From positions 1,984,001 to 2,048,000 of the forward strand of contig NZ_VIWV01000001.1 in NCBI RefSeq assembly GCF_007829875.1: a stretch of 64,000 nt of DNA, read 5' to 3'. The translations under genes and the position numbers were made by a program. This DNA comes from Streptomyces capillispiralis (GTDB taxonomy: Bacteria; Actinomycetota; Actinomycetes; Streptomycetales; Streptomycetaceae). Of the stretch, positions 17,099 through 25,373 are shown in pieces (position 1 is the stretch's first letter; the number at the start of each line of letters is the position of its first letter). The notes under the pieces were generated by a model that saw only the letters and a list, made by a program, of their open reading frames with translations, searched no databases and was not told where the DNA came from.

Positions 17099-17131
17099 GT
17101 ACTGATCGGTTCAACGTGTACTGATCGGTTC
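17099..17131. promoter_or_regulatory. Two TetR-type operators
   Basis: GTACTGATCGGTTC occurs at 17099-17112 and again at 17118-17131, 19 bp apart. Each copy is an imperfect palindrome centred on GATC (G-A-C-GATC-G-T-C conserved on both strands). They lie 25 bp upstream of the DUF1348 start, in the promoter of the operon that encodes the TetR protein. Confidence 0.75.
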
Positions 17132-17445
17132 GGTGTGTACCTAACAGTACAGTCGGCTGGTGGGGGCGTCAACACCGGATTCCGCAGATGCGTGAATCTC
17201 GCCCCGCGCTCGAGGTCGCTACCGCTGCCCGCGCCGAGAGTTCCGCCCACCTGTAGGGTGTCAAGGCCGTGTTCGGGCAGGTCAAAGCCCGCGAAGACGG
17301 TGAAGCGACCTCGACGAGAGGGCCGTGAACCACGGTGGCGTAGCTGTCACTCGACGCGGTGCGTGCACGCGGCGTCGGCCCTTCGGCGGGCCCGCCCCAC
17401 ACCAAGGTCCGTAGCGGTGCGATCCTGATGCAGTCGGCTCCGATC
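17132..17445. other. Island stretch without a gene
   Basis: I see no credible gene, RNA or complete repeat here. It lies between the TetR operon promoter and the CRISPR-like repeats. Confidence 0.35.
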
Positions 17446-17535
17446 GGCCGCCCCACGCCTGTGGGGGTGATTCCCGTGCGAGCTCCGCCGGATCGCGAGA
17501 GCTGGAATCGGCCCCACACGTGTGGGGTACTGACT
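17446..17535. CRISPR. Possible two-repeat remnant of a type I-E CRISPR array
   Basis: Repeat 1 (17446-17474) has the I-E shape: 5 nt, CCCCAC, 4-nt loop, GTGGGG, then GTGATTCC. Exactly 61 bp later (29 + 32) a second unit (17507-17535) has CCCCAC-ACGT-GTGGGG but a diverged tail (about 17 of 29 positions match). There are no cas genes nearby and only one possible spacer. It may be chance palindromes; the exact period is the main support. Confidence 0.35.
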
Positions 17536-17649
17536 CATCAAGCCCCGAACACGCAGCTCAGACGCCCTGCCCTTGGGGGCTTCTCGCAGCGCGCAGGAGG
17601 TTCTCACTCGAAGTCGCCTCGAGTTCTCACTCCGTGTTCCGTCCTAGGC

Positions 17650-18134
17650 ACCACCACGTCGCAGACGCCCGAGGACTGGTCCCCGGCCGGGTTCCCGCTT
17701 GGGTGTGGCTCACCCATCAGCGGCGCTCGTACAAGGCTGGCCGGCTCGATGCGCAGCGGGTCGCGGAGTCGGACGGACTGGGCATGGTGTGGGCACCGCG
17801 CGAGGACGCGTTCGCCGACGGCCTCGCCGCCGCGAAAGCCTGGGCCGGGGCGCACGGGCATTTCCTGCCGCCCACCACCGCGGTGCGGCACGAGTACCCG
17901 GTGGGGAAGTGGGCCAAGAACATGCGGGACGCGGCCCGGCTCGCCGACCGCATTGCCGCGCGCCGGAAAGTGGGGGAGCCGGTCGGGTCGGAGGCCGGCG
18001 CCCTCACCGACGAGCGGCGCCGACAGCTCGACGACATCGACCCTGGGTGGTGCCCGGCCTGGGACAACCTCCACCAGCAGCCCTGCCCCCGCCTCAGCCA
18101 GAAAAGGGACATCACCTTACGAACCGCCCACTAA
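17650..18134 (+). pseudogene. Fragment of a helicase with helicase-associated domains
   Basis: The plus strand reads as repeated helicase-associated modules: VWLTHQRRSYKAGRLDAQRV, then GMVWAPREDAFADGLAAAKA, GHFLPPTTAVRHEYPVGKWA and ERRRQLDDIDPGWCPAWDN. These modules occur as a series at the C-terminus of large Streptomyces helicases. Here the helicase core is absent and the upstream frame is unrelated, so it is a remnant. The gene faces the hsdR remnant convergently and stops at 18132-18134. Confidence 0.7.
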
Positions 18135-20160
18135 GAATCCACCTGCTGATCGACCGCTGCTTCGTAGAAGGCATCCGCGAGGGCGACGATGATCGAGTTG
18201 ATAGCCGGCCCGTCCGTGAAGAAGTAGTCAGCTATCGTGTTGTGGGCGTCCTGGTTGTCTGCAACTGCCTCAGTGACGGCTGCTTGGAAGTCTTGTGACT
18301 CCAGAAACTGCTTCTTGGAGTTCACCTTGGTCTGCTTGATCAGGTTCGGGTCGGCGAGCAACCGCTGGACGAGGCCCTGCACGAACTCCCTGATCTGGTA
18401 CTCGGCGAACGACTCGGCGCCGAAGAGGTCGTTCATCTTGTCTATGACGACCTGGAGCGCGACGTACTTCGGTTCCTTCTTCGTTCCCGTGCCGGCGGCG
18501 CTGATGCCCTTCAGCTGCCCGTCACCCACGAGCGAGATGTCGACCGGGATCGCCTTGTTGTGTTTGACCCCGACCAGCACGACGTCGGAGAGGTCGACGT
18601 CGGCCGCCCACGCGGACTCGGCGATGACCTTCTCCAGCAGGTGCAGGAAGATCGAGAGCATCTCCATGTAGGGGTCGCCGTAGTCGACGATCTGGGACAT
18701 GAAGTCAAAGAGGCGTACGTAGGTGGAGACGTCCTTCCGGAACAGGTCGAGCGCCTGGAGCGTGACCTTGTCCTCTTCCTCGATCGCCCTCGCGTAGCGG
18801 CGCCGGAAGTCGTGCTGCGCCGGGCTGATCGCCGCCGAGAGGGCGTTGTTGCCCTTCCTGGTCACCCACAGTTCGGCGACCTTGCGGACGTCGTCCTCGG
18901 TGTGGATTCCGGCCTGGGCGAGCTTGTTCGCCAGGTGGACGACGACGTACGGGTCGGTCTCGGTCTCCAGGGTCGCGTTCTTGAAGTACGGCTCGAAGGC
19001 CGCCTTGATGTCCTCGGGCTTGTTGGCGAAATCGATGACGAACGTCTTGCGCTTCTGCTCCCCACCCGCGGTGCGGTGGGTGCCGTTGAGCCACGAGAAC
19101 GTCTGCACCGCGGCGACCCCCGACAGCTTTTTGTCGACGTACATCGCTGAGAGTAAGGGCTGGTCGAAGCCGGTCTGGAACTTGTTGGCGACCAGCATGA
19201 TCTTGTACGTATCACCGTTGAATGCGGCCGCCATATCAGCCCCGGCACCGGGGTTCATGTTGGCCTCGGTGAACTCGTCATCCTTCGACGGCTGCGGGCC
19301 CCAGTCGCTGTGCCACGTCTCGTCCTCGGCCATCGTTACCCCGGCGGAGAAGGCGACCAGGGTGCGGTAGTTGTACGAGGCGTCCTCGGCGCTGCGCCTG
19401 GCGATGTAGGCGTCGATGGCCAGCTTGTACTTCACCGCGGACTTGCGTGAGTCGGTCACCACCATCGCCTTCGCCTTGCCTTCGAGGAGGTAGGCGACGT
19501 TGGCGTGGAAGTGCTCGACGATGATCTGTACCTTCTGGCTGATGTTCGTTGGGTGGAGCTGCACCCAACGCATCAGCCCCTTGCGGGCAGCGGCCTCCTC
19601 GACATCTCCCCCCCGTCACCGCTCTCGGCCCTGCCGGCGATCTTCAACGCGGTGTCGTAGGACTGATAGCCCTTGAGCACGTCGAGGATGTAGCCCTCCT
19701 CGATCGCCTGCTTCATCGAGTACAGGTGGAACTCGCGCGGCTTCCTGTCGACGCCCTTGCGGCCGAACAGTTCGAGGGTCTTGTTCTTCGGCGTCGCGGT
19801 GAAGGCGAAGTAAGAGATGTTCTCCGACTCGGCCCACTCGGTCATCTCCGATGCCAGCACCGACTCCACATCGACCTCACCGCCCTCATCGATCTCCTTC
19901 ACCTCCTCGGCGGTCAGCACCTGCTTCAGCTTCGAGGAGATCTGACCCGACTGGGAGGAGTGCGCCTCATCGGCGATGACGGCGAACCGCTTGCCCTTCA
20001 GGCCGGCGTCGGTCCGTATTTCGTCCAGCGCATGCGGGAAGGTCTGCACCGTCACTGCGATGATCAGCTCACCGTTCTTCAACGCCTGCGCCAGCAGACC
20101 CGACTTCGACTTCGCGCCGGCCTTGCGGACGTCCTCGGGGCTGATAGTTGCTGCCGGAGC
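18131..20160 (-). pseudogene. Type I restriction enzyme R subunit (HsdR), truncated and frameshifted
   Basis: Two pieces in different frames form one HsdR. The upstream piece (about 20160-19610) has VIADEAHSSQSGQISSKL (motif II, DEAH) and FAFTATPKNKTLELFG (motif III). The downstream piece (about 19610-18131) has VTDSRKSAVKYK, LVANKFQTGFDQP and a complete C-terminal end, IREFVQGLVQRL to QQVDS. The shift is in a run of seven G (minus strand, 19608-19614); five or eight G would restore the frame (GDGGDVEEAAARKGLMRW). The N-terminal nuclease domain and motif I are missing, and there is no hsdM or hsdS. It is therefore inactive for restriction, unless the shift is a sequencing error and the rest was lost separately. 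Confidence 0.85.
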
Positions 20161-20392
20161 TTCCCTAGGCGTTGGAAGGTGGCAAAACGAACCAGGCTCG
20201 GCGGACTTCCACTACTGCGAGATGAAGATGCGCCGGCACTGCACCGAAGCACCTCTGGGCAAGCAACTGCTCCTGAGCGTGCCCTGGACAGAGTCCGGAT
20301 AGGAGCTGCGGGCCGTTCGTGCCCTCATCTCCCGCAGGAGGACTCCGGCCCACCGTCACCGCAGGAAATACCAACTGACTCACCATCAGAAC
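20161..20392 (+). other. Island right-end remnants
   Basis: No intact gene. About 20190-20302 reads SADFHYCEMKMRRHCTEAPL and so on before a stop. This resembles a motif of membrane-anchored pentapeptide-type proteins (DFYYGEMEMRR), so it may be another decayed fragment. Confidence 0.3.
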
Positions 20393-20422
20393 GAGCGTCA
20401 AATGAGCGTCATTTCAGCGTCA
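20393..20422 (+). repeat. Right copy of the 19-bp repeat with a third 11-bp-phased unit
   Basis: 20393-20411 is identical to 10256-10274. AGCGTCA occurs at 20394, 20405 and 20416, exactly 11 bp apart, as expected for a protein binding one face of the helix. Confidence 0.6.
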
Positions 20423-20477
20423 AGATATCGCCCGTAACGCCCACACCGCACATAATACGCACGAGCAAAACCGCAGG

Positions 20478-21806
20478 TCAGGAGCCCTTCGCGGTGGGTT
20501 CGAGGATGGCGACACACTCCACGTGATGCGTCATCGGGAACAGATCGAACACCCGCAGCGTCCGCACCCGGTACCCACCGTCCCGGAAGTACCCCAGGTC
20601 CCGGGCCAGCGCGGCCGGGTCGCAGGCCACGTACGCGATCCTGCGGGCGCCCAGGGACGACAGGTGCTCCACGGTCTTCCGGCCGGCGCCGGCCCGCGGG
20701 GGGTCGAGGACGATGAGGTCGACCTCGTCGATGCCCGTGCGGGGCAGGACGGACTCGACCTTGCCCTGTTCGATGCGGACCCGGGGGAAGTCGGTGAGGT
20801 TGTGCCGGGCGTCCTCGACGGCCCGCTTGCCGGACTCGATGCCGAGGACCGCGCCCGCCTCGCCGACCCGGTCGGCCAGGGCGCCCGCGAACAGGCCGAC
20901 GCCGCAGTACAGGTCGAGCGCCATGTCGCCCTTGCGGGGCAGCAGGCCCTGCATGACCGCGGTGACCAGGGTGTCGGCGGCCTTCGGGTGGACCTGCCAG
21001 AAGCCTCCGCTGCCGACCCGGTGGGTGCGGCCGTCGGCGCGTTCGCGGACGAAGGGGCGGCCGTGGACGCGGTGGACCTGGCCGGAGCGTTCGTCGACGC
21101 GCATGACGGAGACCGGGCGGTCGAGTTCGACCAAGGGCAGGCGGGAGCCCGGCTTCGGGGTGAGGATGACCTGGCGGTCCTGGGAGCCGGTCGCGGCGAT
21201 CGCCTCGACGGAGTCCATGCCCGTCCAGTCCCGCTTCTCGATGCCCAGCTCGCTGACGCCCTCGGCGGCGATCATGCAGTGGTCGATCGGCTCGACCTCG
21301 TGCGAGCGGTGCCGGCGCAGTCCGGCGCGGCCGTCGGCGGTGACGGCGTACTGCACGCGCGTGCGCCAGGCCGGGACCTGGCCCGCGGGGACCTTGTCGC
21401 CCTCGGCGGGCATGACGGTGCCGTCCCAGCCGACGTCCTCGGGCGCGAGTCCGGCCAGGCGCCGCAGCTGCTCGGCGACGACCTCGCCCTTGAGGCGCCG
21501 CTGGGCGCCCGGCTTGGCGTGCTGCCAGTCGCAGCCGCCGCAGCGGCCGGGGCCGGCGAAGGGGCAGGGGGCGTCGATGCGGTCCTTGGAGGCGTCCAGG
21601 ACGGTGACCGCGTCGGCCCGCAGGAAGCGGGCGCCCTCCTCGCCCTCGGTCACCCGGGCGACGACCCGCTCACCGGGCAGCGCGTGCCGGACGAACAGCA
21701 CCTGCCCCTCGGACGTACGGGCGATGCAGTGACCGCCGTGGGCGACGGGGCCGACCTCGACCTCGTACTCCTCCCCCACCAGCGATTTCCTCGGTTCTGC
21801 CTGCAT
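20478..21806 (-). CDS. TrmA/RumA-family RNA (uracil-5-)-methyltransferase
   Basis: 442 residues. An N-terminal TRAM domain (VEVGPVAHGGHCIAR, FVRHALPGERV) is followed by the iron-sulfur motif CPFAGPGRCGGCDW, the SAM site ALDLYCGVGLFAGALA, LDPPRAGAG and the catalytic Cys in YVACDPAALARDL. It uses SAM to methylate a uridine of rRNA or tRNA; which one is not clear. ATG 21804-21806 begins just before the TRAM domain. The 3' end is duplicated at 10.1 kb, which marks the gene as an integration target. Its partner gene is the KimA-like importer just upstream, as in M. tuberculosis Rv2689c-Rv2690c. Confidence 0.93.
   Translation of the reverse strand: MQAEPRKSLVGEEYEVEVGPVAHGGHCIARTSEGQVLFVRHALPGERVVARVTEGEEGARFLRADAVTVLDASKDRIDAPCPFAGPGRCGGCDWQHAKPGAQRRLKGEVVAEQLRRLAGLAPEDVGWDGTVMPAEGDKVPAGQVPAWRTRVQYAVTADGRAGLRRHRSHEVEPIDHCMIAAEGVSELGIEKRDWTGMDSVEAIAATGSQDRQVILTPKPGSRLPLVELDRPVSVMRVDERSGQVHRVHGRPFVRERADGRTHRVGSGGFWQVHPKAADTLVTAVMQGLLPRKGDMALDLYCGVGLFAGALADRVGEAGAVLGIESGKRAVEDARHNLTDFPRVRIEQGKVESVLPRTGIDEVDLIVLDPPRAGAGRKTVEHLSSLGARRIAYVACDPAALARDLGYFRDGGYRVRTLRVFDLFPMTHHVECVAILEPTAKGS
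20515..20537 (+). repeat. Candidate att core, right copy (inside the methyltransferase gene)
   Basis: CACTCCACGTGATGCGTCAT followed by CGG, one mismatch to 10151-10173. It encodes the conserved PMTHHVEC part of the C-terminus, so integration here preserves the reading frame. Confidence 0.65.
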
Positions 21807-21874
21807 GGCGGGGTGACTCCACAACATCGGGGGCGGGTGGGCGGCGCGATGGCCCGTGACAACAGCCCACCAGT

Positions 21875-23920
21875 CTACGTGTGTGTGGAGGAGTCCTTCG
21901 TCCGCTCCGCCGGGCCGCGACGCACCGAACCGGGCGCGGTCCACTCCTGCCGCTTGCGGGCCCGCTTCTTGGCCACCTCGGACGACTGGAGCTGGTACGG
22001 GACCGAGGTCACCATGACGCCCGGCGTGAACAGCAGCCGGCCCTTGAGGCGCAGGGCGCTCTGGTTGTGCAGCAGGTGCTCGTACCAGTGGCCGACGACG
22101 TACTCGGGGATGATCACGGAGACCACGTCGCGCGGCGACTCGTTGCGCAGGCTCTTGACGTACTCGATGACCGGGCGGGTGACCTCCCGGTACGGCGAGT
22201 CGAGCACCTTCAGGGGTACGTCGATGCCGCGCCGTTCCCATTCGGCGCGCAGTGCCTTGGTCTCGGCCGGGTCCACGTTGACGCTGAGCGCCTCCAGGGT
22301 GTCGGAGCGCATCAGCTTGGCGTAGCCGAGCGCGCGCAGCGTGGGGCGGTGGATCTTGGAGATCAGGACGACGGAGTGGACCCGGGAGGGCCGCACGCTG
22401 TCGTCGCTGGGGGCCTCCGGTGCCGCGATCTCCTCGGCGACGCGGTCGTAGTGCTTACGGATGGCGGTCATCGTGGCGTAGAAGATGGCCATGCCGAGCA
22501 GCGCGACCCAGGCGCCGTGGGTGAACTTGGTGACGAGCACGACGACCAGCACCATGCCGGTGAAGAAGGCGCCGAAGGTGTTGATGGCCCGCGAGCGGAT
22601 CATGTGGCGGCGCTTGGCCGGCTCCTTCTCGGTGGTCAGCAGGCGGTTCCAGTGCCGCACCATGCCGATCTGGCTGAGCGTGAAGGAGACGAACACGCCG
22701 ACGATGTAGAGCTGGATCAGCCGGGTGGAGTCGGCGCCGTAGATCCACACCAGCAGTCCGGCGGCGCCGGCGAGCAGCACGATGCCGTTGGAGAAGGCGA
22801 GGCGGTCGCCGCGGGTGTGGAGCTGGCGGGGCAGGTAGCGGTCCTGGGCGAGGATCGAGCCGAGCAGCGGGAAGCCGTTGTAGGCGGTGTTGGCGGCGAG
22901 GAACAGCACCAGCGCGGTGGCGGCGGCGAGGATCATGAACAGGACGCTGCCATGGCCGAAGACGGCCTCGGCGACCTGGGAGATCACCGGGTCCTGGACG
23001 TAGTCCGGGCCGAGCGGGGCGCCGTTGTGGATCAGATCCTTGGCCGGGTTCTCGGCCATGCGGACGTCGGTGGCCATGGCCAGGCCGATGATGCCGCAGA
23101 ACATGGTGACGGCGAACAGGCCCATCATGGCGAGCGTGGTCGCCGCGTTGCGCGACTTGGGCTTGCGGAAGGCCGGTACGCCGTTGGAGATCGCCTCGAC
23201 GCCGGTCAGCGCGGCGCAGCCGGAGGAGAAGGCGCGCAGGAGCAGGAAGACCAGGGCGAAACCGGCCAGCCCCGGGTGTTCGGGCTTGATCTCGAAGTCC
23301 GCGGTGGGCGCCCGCATGTCGTCGCCGAGCACGACCCCGCGGAACGCGCCCCACGCGATCATGGTGAAGACGCCGGCGACGAAGACGTAGGTGGGGATCG
23401 CGAAGAGCGTGCCCGACTCCTTGACCCCGCGCAGGTTCATCAGGGTCAGGAGCACGATCACGCCGATCGCGCAGGCGACCTTGTGCTCGACGACGAAGGG
23501 GACCGCGGAGCCCAGGTTCTCGATGCCGGAGGAGATCGACACGGCGACCGTCAGCACGTAGTCGACGAGCAGGGCGCTCGCGACGGTCAGGCCGGCCTTG
23601 GGGCCGAGGTTGGTGTTGGCCACCTCGTAGTCGCCGCCACCGCTGGGGTAGGCGTGCACGTTCTGCCGGTAGGAGGCGACCACAGTGAACATCAGCACCA
23701 CGACCGCGGCGGCGATCCAGGGGCTGAAGTGGTACGCCGACAGGCCCGCGATGGACAGGACCAGCAGCACCTCACCGGGGGCGTACGCCACGGAGGACAG
23801 CGGGTCGGAGGCGAACACGGGCAGTGCGACGCGCTTCGGCAGGAGGGTTTCCCCCAGCCGGTCGCTGCGGAGTGCGCGCCCGATGAGAATGCGTTTGGGC
23901 ACGTCGGTCAATTTGGACAC
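21875..23920 (-). CDS. KimA-like potassium importer (APC superfamily)
   Basis: 681 residues from GTG 23918-23920. There are about 12 membrane segments in the first 470 residues, and the motifs are KimA-like: FASDPLSSVAYAPGEVLLVL, YPSGGGDYEVANTNLG, AFSSGCAALTGVEAISNGVP and LAANTAYNGFPLLGSILAQD. The cytoplasmic C-terminal domain ends HLLHNQSALRLKGRLLFTPG and TSVPYQL, very close to B. subtilis KimA. KimA is a proton-coupled K+ importer inhibited by c-di-AMP. Automatic annotation would probably call this an amino-acid permease. The TrkA pair downstream on the other strand supports a potassium role. No riboswitch is seen in front of it. Confidence 0.85.
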   Translation of the reverse strand: MSKLTDVPKRILIGRALRSDRLGETLLPKRVALPVFASDPLSSVAYAPGEVLLVLSIAGLSAYHFSPWIAAAVVVLMFTVVASYRQNVHAYPSGGGDYEVANTNLGPKAGLTVASALLVDYVLTVAVSISSGIENLGSAVPFVVEHKVACAIGVIVLLTLMNLRGVKESGTLFAIPTYVFVAGVFTMIAWGAFRGVVLGDDMRAPTADFEIKPEHPGLAGFALVFLLLRAFSSGCAALTGVEAISNGVPAFRKPKSRNAATTLAMMGLFAVTMFCGIIGLAMATDVRMAENPAKDLIHNGAPLGPDYVQDPVISQVAEAVFGHGSVLFMILAAATALVLFLAANTAYNGFPLLGSILAQDRYLPRQLHTRGDRLAFSNGIVLLAGAAGLLVWIYGADSTRLIQLYIVGVFVSFTLSQIGMVRHWNRLLTTEKEPAKRRHMIRSRAINTFGAFFTGMVLVVVLVTKFTHGAWVALLGMAIFYATMTAIRKHYDRVAEEIAAPEAPSDDSVRPSRVHSVVLISKIHRPTLRALGYAKLMRSDTLEALSVNVDPAETKALRAEWERRGIDVPLKVLDSPYREVTRPVIEYVKSLRNESPRDVVSVIIPEYVVGHWYEHLLHNQSALRLKGRLLFTPGVMVTSVPYQLQSSEVAKKRARKRQEWTAPGSVRRGPAERTKDSSTHT

Positions 23921-24127
23921 AGCAGTGGATCGTAAGCCTTCCAGGGCGGGGCGGCCCAACCACCACCCCACTTCCATACGGCATCCATACGGCCTCGGCC
24001 CACCGGGTGAAATCACCGGGCGGCCGGGCTGCGGATTCCGCAGGTCGGGTCACTTCCATGGCTATATGACTGAGCCCCGTCCGTTTCCCGTGCCGTCGCC
24101 CGGCCGCAGCCGCTCCGTGGAGGTTCC

Positions 24128-24247
24128 ATGCACGCGACCGCAGAACTGATCGGCGCGGCGGCGGCACTTCTCGGCCTCGGAATCCTCACCGCGGCGAGCG
24201 TGCGGAGCATCACGCGCCGTCGGCCGTCCCGGGGGCCCGCCCGGTGA
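24128..24247 (+). CDS. Small single-pass membrane protein (39 aa)
   Basis: Begins MHATAELIGAAAALLGLGIL, followed by a short stretch and a basic end (RSITRRRPSRGPAR): one hydrophobic helix with a positive C-terminal tail. GTGGAGG lies 6-12 nt before the ATG. It is divergent from the KimA-like gene and its last 38 nt overlap the 3' end of the PfkB gene on the other strand. No family is recognised. Genes this short are often missed. Confidence 0.5.
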   Translation: MHATAELIGAAAALLGLGILTAASVRSITRRRPSRGPAR

Positions 24248-25136
24248 CTCCGGCGCGCAGGGCCTCCGGCCCGATCGCGGCCACCCGCGTCGACGGCACC
24301 GTGCAGGCGTGGGCGCCGGCCACGGCGCCGAGCCGGGCGCAGTGCACGGCCGGTTCGCCGCCGAGCCAGCCGTGGACGAAGGCGGCCGCGAAGGCGTCGC
24401 CCGCCCCGTTGGAGTCCACGACCGGTGCCGGGGGCTCGGCCGCGGGGACGTGGGTCAGTTCGCCGTCGGCGAGCAGGTACGCGCCCTCGGCGCCCGCGGT
24501 GGCGACGACGATCCGCGCCCTGCCCCGCGCGGTGATCCGGCGCATGGTGGCCTCCGGGTCCGGCAGGGCGGCGGCGGAGAGGAAGACGAGGTCCGCGGCG
24601 AGGGCGAAGGGCTCGTGGTAGGGGTTGGCGCCGTCCCAGTCGTGCAGGTCGGTCGAGATCGTCACCCCCGTCTCGCGCAGCACGGGCAGGGCCCGGTCGC
24701 AGGGCTGGGTGATGACGACGTGGGCGTGGCGGCTGGCGGCGGCGAGGCCGCGCACGGTCTCCTCGGGCAGCCGGTCCGTCTCGGCCCAGCGGGTCGCGTC
24801 GTACAGGGAGAGCCGCCGGCCGTCGGGGCCGACCAGGTTGACCGCGCGCTTGGTGCCGCACGGCTGGGGTACGGCGGTGAGGGCGATGCCGTGGTCGCGG
24901 TGCAGGGCGCGGACGAGGTCGCCCTCGTGGTCGTCGCCGATGAGGTCGAGGTGGTGGGTGCGCAGGCCGAGGGCGCTGGTGCCCAGGGCGAAGAAGTCGC
25001 CGCTCTGCCCCGCGCGGGTGACGATGCCCGGCCGGATCATGTGGCTGTCGGCGAGCGGCACGGGCAGTTCGGGCACGTGGACGATCGTGTCCACGCCCGC
25101 GCCGCCCAGGACGAGGACGTCGGTCTCGGCGGTCAT
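24210..25136 (-). CDS. PfkB-family sugar/nucleoside kinase
   Basis: 308 residues. The N-terminal strand VLVLGGAGVDTIVHV and the C-terminal PfkB signature (VDSNGAGDAFAAAFVHGWL, with the catalytic Asp in GAGDAF) are clear, and ATAGAEGAYLL is the second ribokinase-type motif. The substrate could be a ketose, ribose or nucleoside. ATG 25134 has AGAGGAAC upstream. It sits between the potassium importer and the TrkA pair, an extra gene compared with the mycobacterial order, so it may not belong to that process. Confidence 0.92.
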   Translation of the reverse strand: MTAETDVLVLGGAGVDTIVHVPELPVPLADSHMIRPGIVTRAGQSGDFFALGTSALGLRTHHLDLIGDDHEGDLVRALHRDHGIALTAVPQPCGTKRAVNLVGPDGRRLSLYDATRWAETDRLPEETVRGLAAASRHAHVVITQPCDRALPVLRETGVTISTDLHDWDGANPYHEPFALAADLVFLSAAALPDPEATMRRITARGRARIVVATAGAEGAYLLADGELTHVPAAEPPAPVVDSNGAGDAFAAAFVHGWLGGEPAVHCARLGAVAGAHACTVPSTRVAAIGPEALRAGVTGRAPGTADGA

Positions 25137-25267
25137 CGTTGTTCCTCTCCCGGCCCGGGCCTCGGAGGTGTCCCGGTGATGCGGATACGTTGGAGTCCGG
25201 CACGCGCACACGGCGTCCGGGCCCCGGAGGGCGTCAGGACCGCGATCCCCCGGCATGATGTTGCCCT

Positions 25268-25287
25268 GCGGCCCGCCTTCGGGCCGC
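25268..25287. promoter_or_regulatory. Hairpin between the PfkB and TrkA promoters
   Basis: An 8-bp stem GCGGCCCG-CCTT-CGGGCCGC lies 87 bp before the ceoB-like start. It could be a leader hairpin or a transcription block between the divergent units. Confidence 0.45.
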
Positions 25288-25373
25288 GATGTGTTGCCTG
25301 GCGAGCCGAGAGAGAGACATGAGCACGGAAGTCATGAAGGTCGAAGGGCCTGCAGGAAGCGCGGTGTGACGCG

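Noticed and set aside
10571..20470. An integrase or excisionase of the island
   Set aside because: I looked for tyrosine recombinase motifs (R...HxxR...Y) on both strands and saw none; only a truncated serine resolvase is present.
20523..22325. A 600-codon plus-strand frame over the methyltransferase gene
   Set aside because: It is the antisense shadow of the methyltransferase, which carries every TRAM, Fe-S, SAM and catalytic motif.
25319..25369. A 16-codon leader peptide before ceoB
   Set aside because: A start codon after a GA-rich run and a stop just before the ceoB start exist, but the peptide has no regulatory-type codon run and could be chance.
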